Of a stretch of DNA of 64,000 nucleotides, positions 40,865-53,100 are shown piece after piece. Position numbers and translations under genes: made by a program. Origin of the DNA: Trichinella spiralis (taxonomy: Eukaryota > Nematoda > Enoplea > Trichinellida > Trichinellidae). Numbering within the stretch: position 1 is the stretch's first letter; each line of letters begins with the position of its first letter. Where the stretch lies: assembly GCA_000181795.3 (NCBI GenBank), contig CM012954.1, positions 13,841,475 to 13,905,474 of the forward strand, in the 5' to 3' direction. Below the pieces are notes generated by a model. That model did not search any database, was not told the origin of the DNA, and saw nothing but the letters and a program-made list of their open reading frames with translations.

Positions 40865-42907
40865 CTACAGCGACGGTTCATTTCCATTTCTGGATCCAAA
40901 CAAAGATGCAAATAATTCATCTCTAAATTTATTTTGCTTCGTTGAAAATGAAAAATTGAATAAAAATTGATAACCAACCTAGTTTCGTTCGTCATTTTTG
41001 ATTTGTCCACTGGAGCCATAAAGTTCACCAACTTACTCATAACTTGGATTCGAATGCGACGACCTTTGCTAGCTTTTCGATCAACCTTACTTTTCTTGCT
41101 TTTGTCGCGCAATTTTTGAAATTTCGACCAGTGCCTAAATCAACAAATCAGTAAATAATATGCAAATGAACGTTATTCTCCACTGAAAATAGAACTGCAA
41201 TTACCTGCCAAGCAGAACTGGATCAGTGATGTCATTCATCCGTTTCTGGATAAATTCCCGAAGCAGCTGTTCGTGAAAATCACTGTCGTCAAAAATGTTC
41301 ACGTTTCGATCTTCATCAGCGCATTTCTCCTCCTTTCCAATTATATCATATTCGAGTCTTTTCAGTTGTGTACGTTGAATCAGTCGTTTGCGGTCAGTTA
41401 AAATCTGCAACAATTTTTGCAAAACGAATATTAAATTCACTGAAAAAGCATCCATCAATTTCCAATGGTTCTACTTGAGCAATCTGGGCTACTGCATTGC
41501 TTTCAAAAGCTGAGAAATCCTTTTTCGCCGACACGCCAATACCGCCCAATCGTGTTCTCTGGTACCATTTTTCCAAAGCTTCATTTCTAAAACATGAACA
41601 ACAAACAAATTCTGCTAGCTACAACTGAAAAACTAAACTCAAACGCATTAAAATAACCAAAAATAAACAAACAAACAAACAAACAGCATTGATAATATAG
41701 AATTTTTTTTTCAAATAACACAATCTTTTATCAAAAATGCAATTCCACAGACCAAACTTACTGATAACTTTTGAATGCGTCGTGCAAGTGCTGAAGCAGA
41801 TCAGAATAACCAGACAATTGCAAACGACGTCGTTTTGCAGGAATGGAGATTGTCTCGTCAGATTTCTTTTCCATTTGTTGCTGTTTCTCATCATCATCAT
41901 CCTCATCCTCATCGTCAACAATATCACTCAGTTCATCATCATCATCATCATCATCACGTTGATCAATTTTGCGTTTTGTAGACAAATGGACAGTCTGCTT
42001 ATTGCCGGAAAACAAATGATCTTGAAATTCCAGCAATTCATCCAACAATTTTTGAACCGATCGTCGAGCAGAAGAAAACGTCTCCAACAATTCATCATCT
42101 GACTGAAGCAATTTTTCACGATAATCCGCCGACTGTGGAAGTCGATTTGCCGACTGCAGCAATTTTTGAAAACGAATCTTCAAACTTAGCATCTGTTCCC
42201 AAAGTTCTTAATAAATAAAATTATAAACTGAAAATTATAAACAACACTACAAGCAAAAAACATACTAAGCTGTTGCTGTACTGCAATGCCTCTTTCCTTC
42301 TGATCTAATAAATCCACTCGAGAAAATGTATGTATCATGTTGTCAGATTCTTGGTCTGAAATATAACTTTCATTCCTCATCTTCGTCCCCTGTTCCATGT
42401 AATCATTCTCTCCGTCATCCACTAGCATCCTATCATCCTGATCCTCATCTCCATCATCATCGTCGTCTTCGTCGTCATCACCATCATAGTCATCTGCTTC
42501 TTCTTCTTCTTCTTCATCCTCATCCTCCTCTTGCTCGTCATTATCACTGATATCCATCTCTTCTGACACATCAGTAGCAGATGATGAAGCCGTTTCTTCA
42601 TCACTGTTAGTAAACTGCTCTAGCTGAGAACGATTTACCACTTCGCCTTTGTAGCGGGGATTTTCCTCATCCAAGAGTTTCAAGTTAGCTGCTCGAATTC
42701 GACTAAACTTCGATACAGTTTCTGTCACTAATTCTTCTTCTGTGCTGAACGGCACCAGCTGCGCTTTTGTCACTTAATAAGTAAAACTAGTAAAATTTAC
42801 TGACATACAGAAGAAAACATCATATACGAACCGTCGTCTGAATCGGAATCATCGAAATTTCCAGGAAATGGATTCTGAAGTGCTTCAATTTCTTCACGAA
42901 CATTCAT
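40865..42907 (-). CDS. aatf: AATF/Che-1 (Traube) nucleolar protein
   Basis: Nuclear and nucleolar protein needed for 40S ribosome precursor processing and transcription control. The start at 42907 gives MNVREEIEALQNPFPG. Exon 2 encodes DEENPRYKG and a long run of Asp/Glu, typical of AATF. The leucine-rich AATF domain follows (LWEQMLSLKIRFQKLLQSAN). Next come EKWYQRTRLGG, LTDRKRLIQRTQLKR and the C-terminal TRAUB domain (VDRKASKGRRIRIQVMSKL, then NFMAPVDKSKM). The last exon ends DELFASLFGSRNGNEPSL. All junctions join in phase, including a first-intron donor gttcgt that departs from consensus. The start is about 194 bases downstream of the NFU1 stop, which suggests co-transcription. Confidence 0.9.
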
Positions 42908-43101
42908 CACCACTGCTATTCTGAAGTTTACCAAATAAATCGAATCGAATGGAAATAAATATAACCATTGAACAAACAACAAAACAAAATATCAAAAATT
43001 TTAACAGCGTAAAAATAACGCCATTCAAATTCAAAGAAATACCATCTATACAGAGTACTATTTACTTCTAACAGTAACGATATCAACAACACAACGAGTA
43101 T

Positions 43102-44778
43102 TTATTTAACTTTTTCCGGTTCACCAGCAATATCTTCATTGAGCTTCGTTTCTAACTTTTGAAATTCCTTTTCCGCAATCTCTTCAACCTCATCGACCAC
43201 CTATACATATATGGAAAAAAACAATTTTATAAAAATGCATAAATAAATGAATATATCAATAAAAATTCTACTTGTTCAACACCTTTAACTTCAGGTACAT
43301 AAAATTTCAACATATTCTCAATACCGTTTTTCAAAGTGTACACAGAACTCGGACAACCCGTACAAGCACCCTGTAATTTCAACTTCACTATGCCATCATC
43401 GAAACCCTAAAAGTGTATATTACTGAAAAAAGTGCTGTTGACGAAAAATGGAATAAAAAAATCCCAGCTCACCATAAAAACCACATCTCCACCATCATCT
43501 TGAACTGTCGGCCGTATACGAGTATTCAACAAGTCCTTAATCATAGCCACTGTATCGTTATCATCGTCAGCTGAAAAAAACCAACCAAAAAGATGAAAAT
43601 AAGTGGCAAATGAGTTAGAAATGACAAACCCGCATCCTTTTCAGTTGAATCATCAATGATGATGTCTTGTTTCGAAGTAAAAAAATCCATAATCGTAGAA
43701 AATATTTCAGGTTTCATAGTAACCCAGTCTTTCACTTCACTATTCTAAAATACAAAACACTGCTACAATTCACAAAGCACTGTCGAAAGCAGAACAAAGA
43801 TAACAAACATAACATGACATAAAAAAATATAACAGTTAAAAACTTTAAGTGAAATTGCTTTTTAAATGTATTCGATTTCAAGAAAAACCTCACAATATTA
43901 AAATGATAAAACAAAAATTACAGTTAATCGTGTCAATCACAAAATAAAAATGACAAAACAATTACTTTTGTAACAGTAATGAAATCTTCGCCAAAAAAGA
44001 CGCTTTTTACACCTTTAATTCGAAAAATGGCGCTAAATGATGATAACAAAACGATAAGAGAAAATATAAGCTTAAATGAATAAAAATAAATTTTTACCGA
44101 GCAAGCGGAGAGTTTTCTGCACTTGGTCGATTAGGAAATTCTGCCGTCCTTCCAGGCAGCACTGGAATTCCTGGTAAAAATTTCAAACTGTGTGGATTTG
44201 GCGTCTCCATCACTTGAATGTACATGGATCGTTCTGAAATTTTTCATAATGCACACATTGTAAAAAGACTGATAAAACTAATACAGGCGTCTTTCGAAAT
44301 ATTTATAGCATTGCAAAAATTTACACCAGTTGTGTACATGCAATGCACAGATGCAGACAGAGTTAACAAATTTATACTGCGCATTTAAACTAGCAAGCAA
44401 ACCTATTTATGCGAATGATCTTTCAGCAAAGTAAGAATGTGCACTAATTTAGTTTTGAAAAAAAACAGTCATAAATCTGAAATCATGGCAAGATGAGAAC
44501 CTGAAAGCAGATGACAATGTATAAATTAATTAAAGCACACACCGAAACCAATTTCAAAAATTGAGAAACATCTTCAAATAAAGACTAAAGTGAAATGAAT
44601 AAGCAAAATGTTCCAGACACGATGAAATGCAACAGGCAAGCAAGAGCAAAGTTCATGCTAGCATTAAAATATGATTAACGGTCCAAATGAATAAAAAAAC
44701 AAATTGCTTACTTAAAACGTTGAACAGAATATTTGAACAAATTTGATTGAAGCATGGCTTGAATTTATTGTGAAACAT
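43102..44778 (-). CDS. nfu1: Mitochondrial iron-sulfur scaffold NFU1
   Basis: Late-acting Fe-S carrier that supplies 4Fe-4S clusters to lipoate synthase and complex II. Exon 1 (44712-44778) gives a basic, acid-free presequence ([16 protein letters not shown]). Exon 2 begins at 44233 and completes [18 protein letters not shown], the NFU N-terminal domain. Further exons give [16 protein letters not shown] and DFITVTK. The NifU C-terminal domain has [16 protein letters not shown] and the cluster-binding CxxC in GACTGCPSS. The stop TAA lies in AAATAAATAC, so a polyadenylation hexamer overlaps it. It is followed closely on the same strand by AATF. Confidence 0.93.
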
Positions 44779-45586
44779 GAGCTGAAATGAAATGAAGAAA
44801 CTGAAATACCTTCTTTGAGCAAAATAAAGTTCAACACCGAGAATACAGTACATTTAAACTTGCAAGTATAAACTTGATTACTGTAGCAATAACATGCATC
44901 ATCGTAAAAACTAATTACATGGTTACATTTGTTAAATTTTCAAAACACATCACATCAAATATATTCCCTTAAAAATTACAAAAAAGGAAAATATTTTTTA
45001 AGTATCAAGTGTTTCTTCACAAACTATCACATTAAATAAATGGATTGATCGTGATATGATTAGAATTTTGACACAAATGATTTTGTTTTAATCCACTAAT
45101 TTTCATCGGCAAATGAGACAGATCAGACCAACATCAAATTCTGCAAAAGACATCACACAATGAGTAACTAACTGACGCGGTTTGCAGAGAATAAATATTA
45201 GAGAAACAAAAAAGTTAAAATAAACGTCAACATACCCCAGTTGATTGAAAAATGTATAACTAAAAATAAAAACAAGGCAACTTGTTGTGCTTATATGGCC
45301 ACAATAGATGATGAGATGGAACAATTGATGATACATGACTGAGCATAGAACAAATAATGTAAAAATAGAAGTTGCGCTGATTATTGAAAAATAAAAACAT
45401 TTCGAAAATAAGCATTCCAATAAAACAGAGAGAGATATGCAGAAAATAAAAGCAATAAAACACAAAACAAACTATGGCATTGAATTGTGACTTTGGATGA
45501 TGAAACCTTTTTAAGAGTAAAAACAGAACATTTTTCCAAGCACCAGCTTGTTCGCAAAAAAATTGGTTATTCCATTCATTCATTCA
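44779..45586. other. Spacer between MIF4G gene and NFU1
   Basis: AT-rich 0.8 kb holding the 3' UTR of the MIF4G gene and the 5' flank of NFU1. No further gene recognised; the minus-strand open frames at 45103-45583 are low-complexity and hydrophobic without family features. Confidence 0.5.
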
Positions 45587-48398
45587 TTAACTTATCACAG
45601 GCGTGTTTGTCTGGAAGTAATAACGATTGGCATCCTCACTCAGTCGCCAGCTGCCGGCACTTAGCTCTATGAGCAGCAGGATCATCTAGCAACATGGAAT
45701 AATTGATATTTTGGATTAAGACACAATTTTGTTTTTTCTCATTTACTTTTCGAACCCATGGTTCCTTTGCATCCAAGAAAGCGTTGCGGAATGTATTTCT
45801 CAAATCAATCAAACGATCCGGATATTGACGTTCTAAACTGTATCCAGCATTCAGCAGCGATGAAATTATACATTCCAACTGAAAAAACAACAACGACAAC
45901 AATTCCATTCAAAAGCACAACAAAAAACGGCTGCTGCTTTGAAACACAAAGCTACTTTCACACACACAGAGAGAGAACTTACTTCTTCCATTTTAATCGC
46001 GTCCAACACAGGAGGCACAAGTAAGTAATTGAATACTCGAAACACTACATTTACAAGATCGCCTATAATAGTTTTTGTTCAATGGATAAAACTGCACTTT
46101 CGTATGAAAAAAAATAAGCATATAATATCGTACTTTCAGAAGTGAAACTTGAATCTGAGCACAGTTCAGAAAGGAAAGTAATAAATTCATGCCAATATCT
46201 GAAAAATAAATGAAAAAAAACAAATCATTTCACTGATCAAAGCATCCTTTTTAACCTTCTTGATAATTTTATAATAAAAAAAATCAAAATCAATAAAACA
46301 GATATTTTTTTTAAAAAAATCTTACGTCACAAATTCAGTGCGAAGCTTGTGGCGACGTTCAAAATACTGATTACAACCGGCAACTAAACCTTTGCGAAAT
46401 TCATTTGAAGAAGCACTCTAAACTGTCGAACATTAAAAACAACAAATAAAATATATTTAAATAAATAAATAAAAATAAAAAAAAAACAAACCCTCAACAG
46501 AAGATGGCACAACTTGGCAATTGTGCTCTTTTTCTTGCCGTTTTCAATGGCCAACTTGATCAACACTTGTCCAATAGCACATGCGTGTTCCGCAGAAGAG
46601 CACTTGCCTAAATAATGAAAAAATTAATTCATTGATTAATTGATGAAATTAAATTTAATAATTACTGTTCAAAAATGAGGCCACATTTTTATCACCGGCA
46701 AGGTGCAAAGAGTTGAAAAATTCTTCGATTTTTTTGAAATCAGCATCGTTCAACTCTTTCCTCTTGCTTAGATCTTTCACAGAAGCGTGACAACGTTTGG
46801 CAATCACCGACTGCAACGGTGCTTCTTTCGGTATTACTGTTCCGTTGCCTTTCAACTCTGCAGCAGCAGAAGCAGAAGCAGCACTGGCAGGGAAAAAGCA
46901 AGGCACCGAAAGACGGTTGCTACTTTTGCCAACCGTTTTTGATCGTCGAAATTGAACCACTGAATAATATATAAACAAACAAATTTTTAATAAATCCACT
47001 TCAAATTGAACAAATCAATGTAAGCATTAATAAAAGCTTGTAATTCTTGAAAATGTTGAAAACAATAACCAAAGCTGACAGTACCTTAGTTTGGGAAAAA
47101 CGAATAGCAATACTAGTAGTAATAGCTGAAAAAAAAATCAAACAACATTCTTTGCAAATTATAAATAGCACAATTAAAAATAATTTTAAAAAAAGTAGTC
47201 GTAAATACATGAAACATTTCACAATGGGAATGTTGATTCATCAACTTAAAATGTTCACTCGACTCTTGTTAGTTAAGCAAATACTTGAAAATTCTGCTAT
47301 GCGCATCAACAACACTGATGCTATAATAAGAACATCTTCCACTAATTCTGAGGTTAGTTGGAAACTTGTTTTTCCTACATCCTATTGACCAACCACAGAA
47401 TTTTGGACAATGTCAAATGTGACTAATAAATAATAACCTGAATACAACCAACTGCCAAGCAAGCAATCGAGTATAGCCATTTTATACAACGGACTATTCA
47501 CCCCAGTTGAAATGAGAAAGATAACCAGATGAATAAATTAAAAAAAAACATAAACAGAATCAAAAATAATTAATCATTGCACAATACAGCTCAATGAAAA
47601 AAAAGTAAGTATTTTTGAAATTGCTGAGCAAATATTGATCAACGATGTGAAAATTTCTCGATCTCGATCAACATTGTGCCGGGGAAAAATCATCCGACAA
47701 GAATTTGGCTCAAGTGTCGATGAATGACGAGAACGTCAACGTTAAAGCAAGTCAATGTCGAGCAGAAGAACTGTCACCTTTTCTCGGCAAAGAATTTACA
47801 AGATGATAAACGAGAATGTTAAGTCTGCAATGAAAGCGTTCAAATCATCCATCCGGTCAAGCGATGCAAACAGTTTCAAAACTGGCCAATATTCAAAATT
47901 ATTTCAAGGATGATTGAAAAAAAATATTTTTTTTCTTTCAACATTTGCATATTGTATTTGCGCGTTTGTGCGTACTGAGATGCATTATGTACAATATACG
48001 ATGTGAAAATTAATTACCCGTTTCAGTTTCATTCAATTCTGCTTTCTTCTCCGCTTTTGTAACCGTTGACGATGGAGTATCTTCAATATTTTCCATCGAC
48101 TTTGTCAAAATGTCATTCTTTCGCATATCTACATCACAAGAAAAAGAAAAACATATCTCTGTATTGCATATAGCAAAAAAAAGAAAAAAAAGCAACTATC
48201 AAATATATGTGACATTCGTCAAAAATTCAAAAAACAAAAAGTAAAATTACTGGGAGGCCGGTACAGCTGAAACGGCTTGCGAACACCTTTGGATGGACTT
48301 TTTCTCGGCGAGTTTTGAAGCTGAAACAGCTAGCTAGCTGAACTAAAGCTTACTGCAAAAAGAGCAGTGGTAAAATATTTTACCGCTACACTTTCCAT
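45587..48398 (-). CDS. MIF4G-domain translation factor (MIF4GD/CTIF-like)
   Basis: The MIF4G domain is a HEAT-like helical repeat used by eIF4G, CTIF and SLIP1 to bind translation factors. The proposed first exon is small (ATG at 48398, giving MESVA). A second exon has RKPFQLYRPP, which resembles short linear binding motifs. Later exons carry the domain (IGQVLIKLAIENGKKKSTIA, then FRKGLVAGCNQYF), and the C-terminal helix reads MILLLIELSAGSWRLSEDAN, matching the LLLEIIEFRAAGW end of MIF4GD/CTIF. The stop is at 45587-45589. The last intron (61 bases) has no in-frame stop if retained. The exact orthologue is uncertain, and the first exon is the least secure part. Confidence 0.75.
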
Positions 48399-49883
48399 TG
48401 TCAATCATCTAAAATTGGCGAGCATTCTGAGCATGAAATTCAGTATGAGCAACTTTATTTCCAACGACACTTTGAAAACGCGTTCAACGTTCACAAAGTC
48501 AGCACCACGCTATGGACCATGCTACGCGAATGCGCGCAACATGCATGCCAGAACACGTAGGCGGGAGGTAATACTGTAAGTAATAATGTGCACGTAAGAG
48601 AACAAAAACTGAATCACACCTGTTACAATTTGTCACCAACCACCTGTTTAACGCAGGCAAACATTCCAAAGCGATTATGATGATGTTCTTTTCGTGAAAT
48701 GGAAAAAAAATTCTTCACACATCTAATTAAACAAATAACTATATCCTTCTTCGAATTCAACACATTATGTTTCGAAGCAAAACACACAAAAAATACTTTA
48801 CACGATGAATCGTTTGTAGTTTAAAAGCTGCGCAAAGTTAATTTTTTTCAAATATTGTATACGTTGAATCGAATAAATTACATGACGTTAGCGAAATTTT
48901 CATGAAATCAGCTGATATTTCAAAACTGAAAAAAGTTCATACAAGAAAAAAAGCAAACTAACGATAAATTAACAACAAATCCCAAATGTTCTTAGATAAA
49001 ATAAAAAAATTTGCAATGAATATCAAAATTAACAATGTTTTTTATTCCAAAAAACAGTTTTCGATATTTTCAAAATATCTACTCAAACATTCACTACTGG
49101 TGACAAACAGCACAGCGAATTGTACAACCGATTAAGATCAAAAGAATGCGTTTCGATAAAAAACAAAGCATCCAATCAAACTAAAGCAAAAATCATCATA
49201 AAAAAGAAAAAAAACGAAACAAAATGCGCATGCAGATGCTTCGAAGATGGTGTTGCAGCACTTGCAAAAAGCAAACGCTATTACAGAGCCATAATTCACT
49301 GCACGACGTTACCCACTTCAGGTATAATTAAATGTGAAACGCAAAAACGTAAACACAACACGAAAGCATACAAATATCATCACAAATGTTAAGAAAGCTG
49401 TCGTCTGTACGTAACGATAATCAAGTGTTAAGAGCTTACTGTAATTATGGAAAAGAATGTAAAATTTAATTTCTAACGTTTCTGCGGGCATAATTATTTC
49501 ATAATTCAATTAAAAATTGAAAAAGTATGCAAAATGCAACTCACGAATAACAATGCCAAATTAATAAATCACACATATTATATTTCATTTATTTTTATAT
49601 ATCACAAAATTTATATAAATATTTAAACACAAATATATATATGTAAATATAAATACAAATAAATGTATGTATATATATATGTGTGTATGCGTGTAAATAA
49701 ATGCAAATATATGTATGTATAAATAGATAATTTGAAAAGGACGGACAAACAATTGGAACAAAACAACTAATGGGTCATGTAAAGCATATGCATTTGTCGA
49801 CATGATATAGTGACAGTGATGCGGTAGAACCGTGAAAACATTTCAGACCTGATGAATTTCAAAAAACGAAACAACGCCTCTTT
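48399..49883. other. Intergenic between Kunitz gene and MIF4G gene
   Basis: No gene recognised. It contains the 3' UTR of the Kunitz gene at the right end, with TTTATT near 49588, and the promoter of the MIF4G gene at the left. A degenerate TATG/TAAA repeat lies about 49630-49720. Confidence 0.5.
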
Positions 49884-50120
49884 TTAAGGCTGCAACGGAG
49901 GCAGACCTTGATGACAGAGGCGGAAACAGTCATTTCGTGAACTGAAACGATTCGCGTTTCCACCACAACCAGCATACTGTAATAAAATGCAGTCGTTCTT
50001 GGAAATATCGAAGTAATAGAACACTGTTGATTTTGGACTCTGCTCTGACGAGCTGCAAAGCCTGCCTTGATCTGGTGGCAAATGGCAAGTATGAGTTTGA
50101 AGTTGTGGTCTCGGGGTCTG
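49884..50120 (-). other. Kunitz domain 8 (C-terminal)
   Basis: Final domain with core YAGCGGNANRF and six cysteines. The loop after Cys2 is longer and Ser-rich (LCSSSEQSPKS), with P1 Ser. It ends close to the protein's C-terminus. Confidence 0.85.
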
Positions 50121-53100
50121 AGAAATTCCATTCACGGCCAATTCTAAATAGAAATACAAAGCAAAATGATAAAGTTATTTACATACATGAATGGATGTAA
50201 CAGTAATTTACCCATGGGCATTTGGGGCACATTTATTTGACTCCCAAATGCTGGCATTCGTTGAACTTGCTGCTGAGAAGACTGAAACAACGTGGGTGAT
50301 TCGGCAACGTTAGATGGAGCCTGTGGAAATGACATCAGAGCCGGCTGTGCTTCTAAAATTAAAATTACATTTAAAAATCAAACCAACTTCTGCAGACTGG
50401 TCATTCGTTGTTCGTATACCTGGTTGATGATTATTAGGTAACGATGGCTGAATGGTTTGAACATTTTCAGAGACTGGTGTCACTGGTAAATCTTAAATTC
50501 AACATTATTATTCAATAGTTTTCCAACAATCAAATCGGAATCGTTTTGCAATCTATATCACAACTAATTTTTTCACACATTAACTCTGCATTTCTTTAGT
50601 TATAAAATTCAAAATTCATACTCGCTGAATGAACGCTTGATTGAAACTGAACAACAGTGTTCGATTTCCCTTCTGAAGAAAATAAAATGCATTGCAGATT
50701 AAATTATCAAACATTCATACAAACGTACGAAATTGGTGAGCAATTGGCGACATTTGGACAGGAGTGGTCGGTAAGCCTAAAATTTGTACGATACCATTTT
50801 AGCCATTTGTTCTCATTCGTAGTATAAGTGCATTCATTACCTTGCGGTGATGGGGTTAAACTGCTTTCCACATGTGAAATATCAGAAAACACTAGAAAAC
50901 AAAAAATTAAAATATCACAAACATGTACGTTTTAATATGTGCGTCGAAAATCCACTCTCACTTGATTTCTCTACAGAAGGATTGTTAAGAACTGCCGCAT
51001 TTTGTGGAAGATCTGTAATTTCATTGTCAACATGCAAATATTTCTCAACTGAAAAGTCGTACAACTTACTGTTCTGTTGAATCATCTGCTGTCCATGTCC
51101 GGCTGAAAGGCATAAAGCACAATAATATAATTAATTCATATCAAACCACATAAAATCATTGTAAACGTTACCAAAATTAGATTGCGGCATTGCTGTGCTC
51201 ATAACCGGTGATCCTGAAAAATTATAATTGTTATTTCAAAAAAGCACTTGTTAAAAGAAACCAAAATTATAGAAATTATTACTTTGCATCATTGGAACTT
51301 GCTGATTTGCCATAGAAGAAGCGTTCAAAAGCACTAAAAGTGGAAAATTTTCTTATAAAAAATATTTTTATCAATTTGTTTACATACTTTGGTGTTGAAT
51401 GGGTGATTTCTGCATGTGAACATTGGCAACTGAGTCAATGCTAGTGGCTCGCGGCTGAATCATTGCATACATAGGTGGACCACCTGCAAAAAATGCACAA
51501 TAATCAAACAATAAGCAACTATTTCAAATTTGAGATGTGGACAATTAAAACGAAAAAAAAATTAACGCAAATCTTCCACTAGAGACAGCAAATGCATTAC
51601 AAATCCAAATCAAAATGTTCTTAAGTACCTCGATCTTGCAGCTGCTGCGACTGCTGCTGAACTTGTTGTACGGTTGTTGCGTTAGCTACAATACGTAGGT
51701 CTGATTTTTGAACACCAAATCCACGCCTATTTGCTAAACAATAAAAACAAATTCATTCATTTTCTTCGTCGATAATATATTCATTCACCTTCAGCAAGGA
51801 TATCTTTCGATTTTTCGACTTCTTCAGGCATTGGCGCCATTTTTGGCGGATCAGGTAAATGGCCAGGTGCGCCAGCAGGCAAATCTCGATTTTCCACATA
51901 TTTTGGACAACAGATATGGAAAAAGCCTTTATGACAAACGTAATCTTCCGGGCACTCGATACCGCCGGCACTGGCACCGCAAGTAACCGGGCTGATTTTG
52001 CCTCCGAGTGGCAACAATCCACCAGGACAAGCGGTGTATTTGGCTCCTGGAAAAAAGTGAACAAACAGATTACAGGTGAAAGAAAAATATCTCGAACATT
52101 TTATTACTTAATACGCATTCTTGACGACAGAGATCAATCGTGCCAAAATTGTTTCGATTCCCTTGGCATCCGCCATAATAAAACAGACGACAATCGTCAG
52201 TTGCTTTGTCGTAATAAAATCGAAGATGAGAACCTTTGCACGGTCCTGGATTTTTCGGTTCATCACAATATGGTGATCGTTTCCCGGCTAAAAACAATTT
52301 CACTGCTATTAGTTATTGAGAAAAGATGAACTGAAGAACAAATCATCAAACGCCTCACCTGAACTGAACACGCCCGCGCTCAGCGTAGGCGGTTGAGGAA
52401 CCACTGGATGATAGTCTGAGTTGGGTCCAAAGATTCCGTTGACCAATTCCTTGGGTCGTGCTTGGGATTTTGCGTACGCCTCATTTCCGGATGGTATAGG
52501 CACTGCTTGTTGTTGGTCGTACGGCATTCCCAGAGACGGAGCTCTCAGCGGTGACACCAGAGGCAAATTTGGCAACATGTTCATGCCTACTTCTTCTGGA
52601 TGCATATCATCTGCAGATCGCTTCACAGCATTCGTCATTTCCACACCCCTCGTCACACGCCGCAACGGATATCCATCTGCAGTGTCGTCAACAGAATTCG
52701 GTTGTAAAGTTTGTGGTGGAGGTGCTGTCAAGTAAAAGTTGAACGACTGCGGCTCTTCTTCAGGGCAACAGAAAAAGTCGATTCCATTAAAATAACATCC
52801 TGATGACGGTGGACATTGAGTTTTGCCAGGTAAACAAAGCACTGGCTGACCATCGGCACCTAATCTAACGGGCAAACCATTTGGACAGGTCGGAGTTTCT
52901 GCTTGCGCACTGCCAATTGAGTAATCTGGCATTGACGGGACATTGTTGTATCCGTCCGCAGCTGCGGATGCTTCGTATGGTTCTGGAACATAATTCGGTA
53001 TGGTCGGTGCGCCGATCATATTCATAACAGTCGTCTGATAATTGTTTTCGACCACACCGCTAGGCATCACCGCACCAGGTGTTTGATAAACAGAAGGTTC

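Noticed and set aside
41880-42540. CAT/TCA triplet repeats as a satellite
   Set aside because: They encode the acidic Asp/Glu runs of AATF, so they are coding rather than a free repeat.
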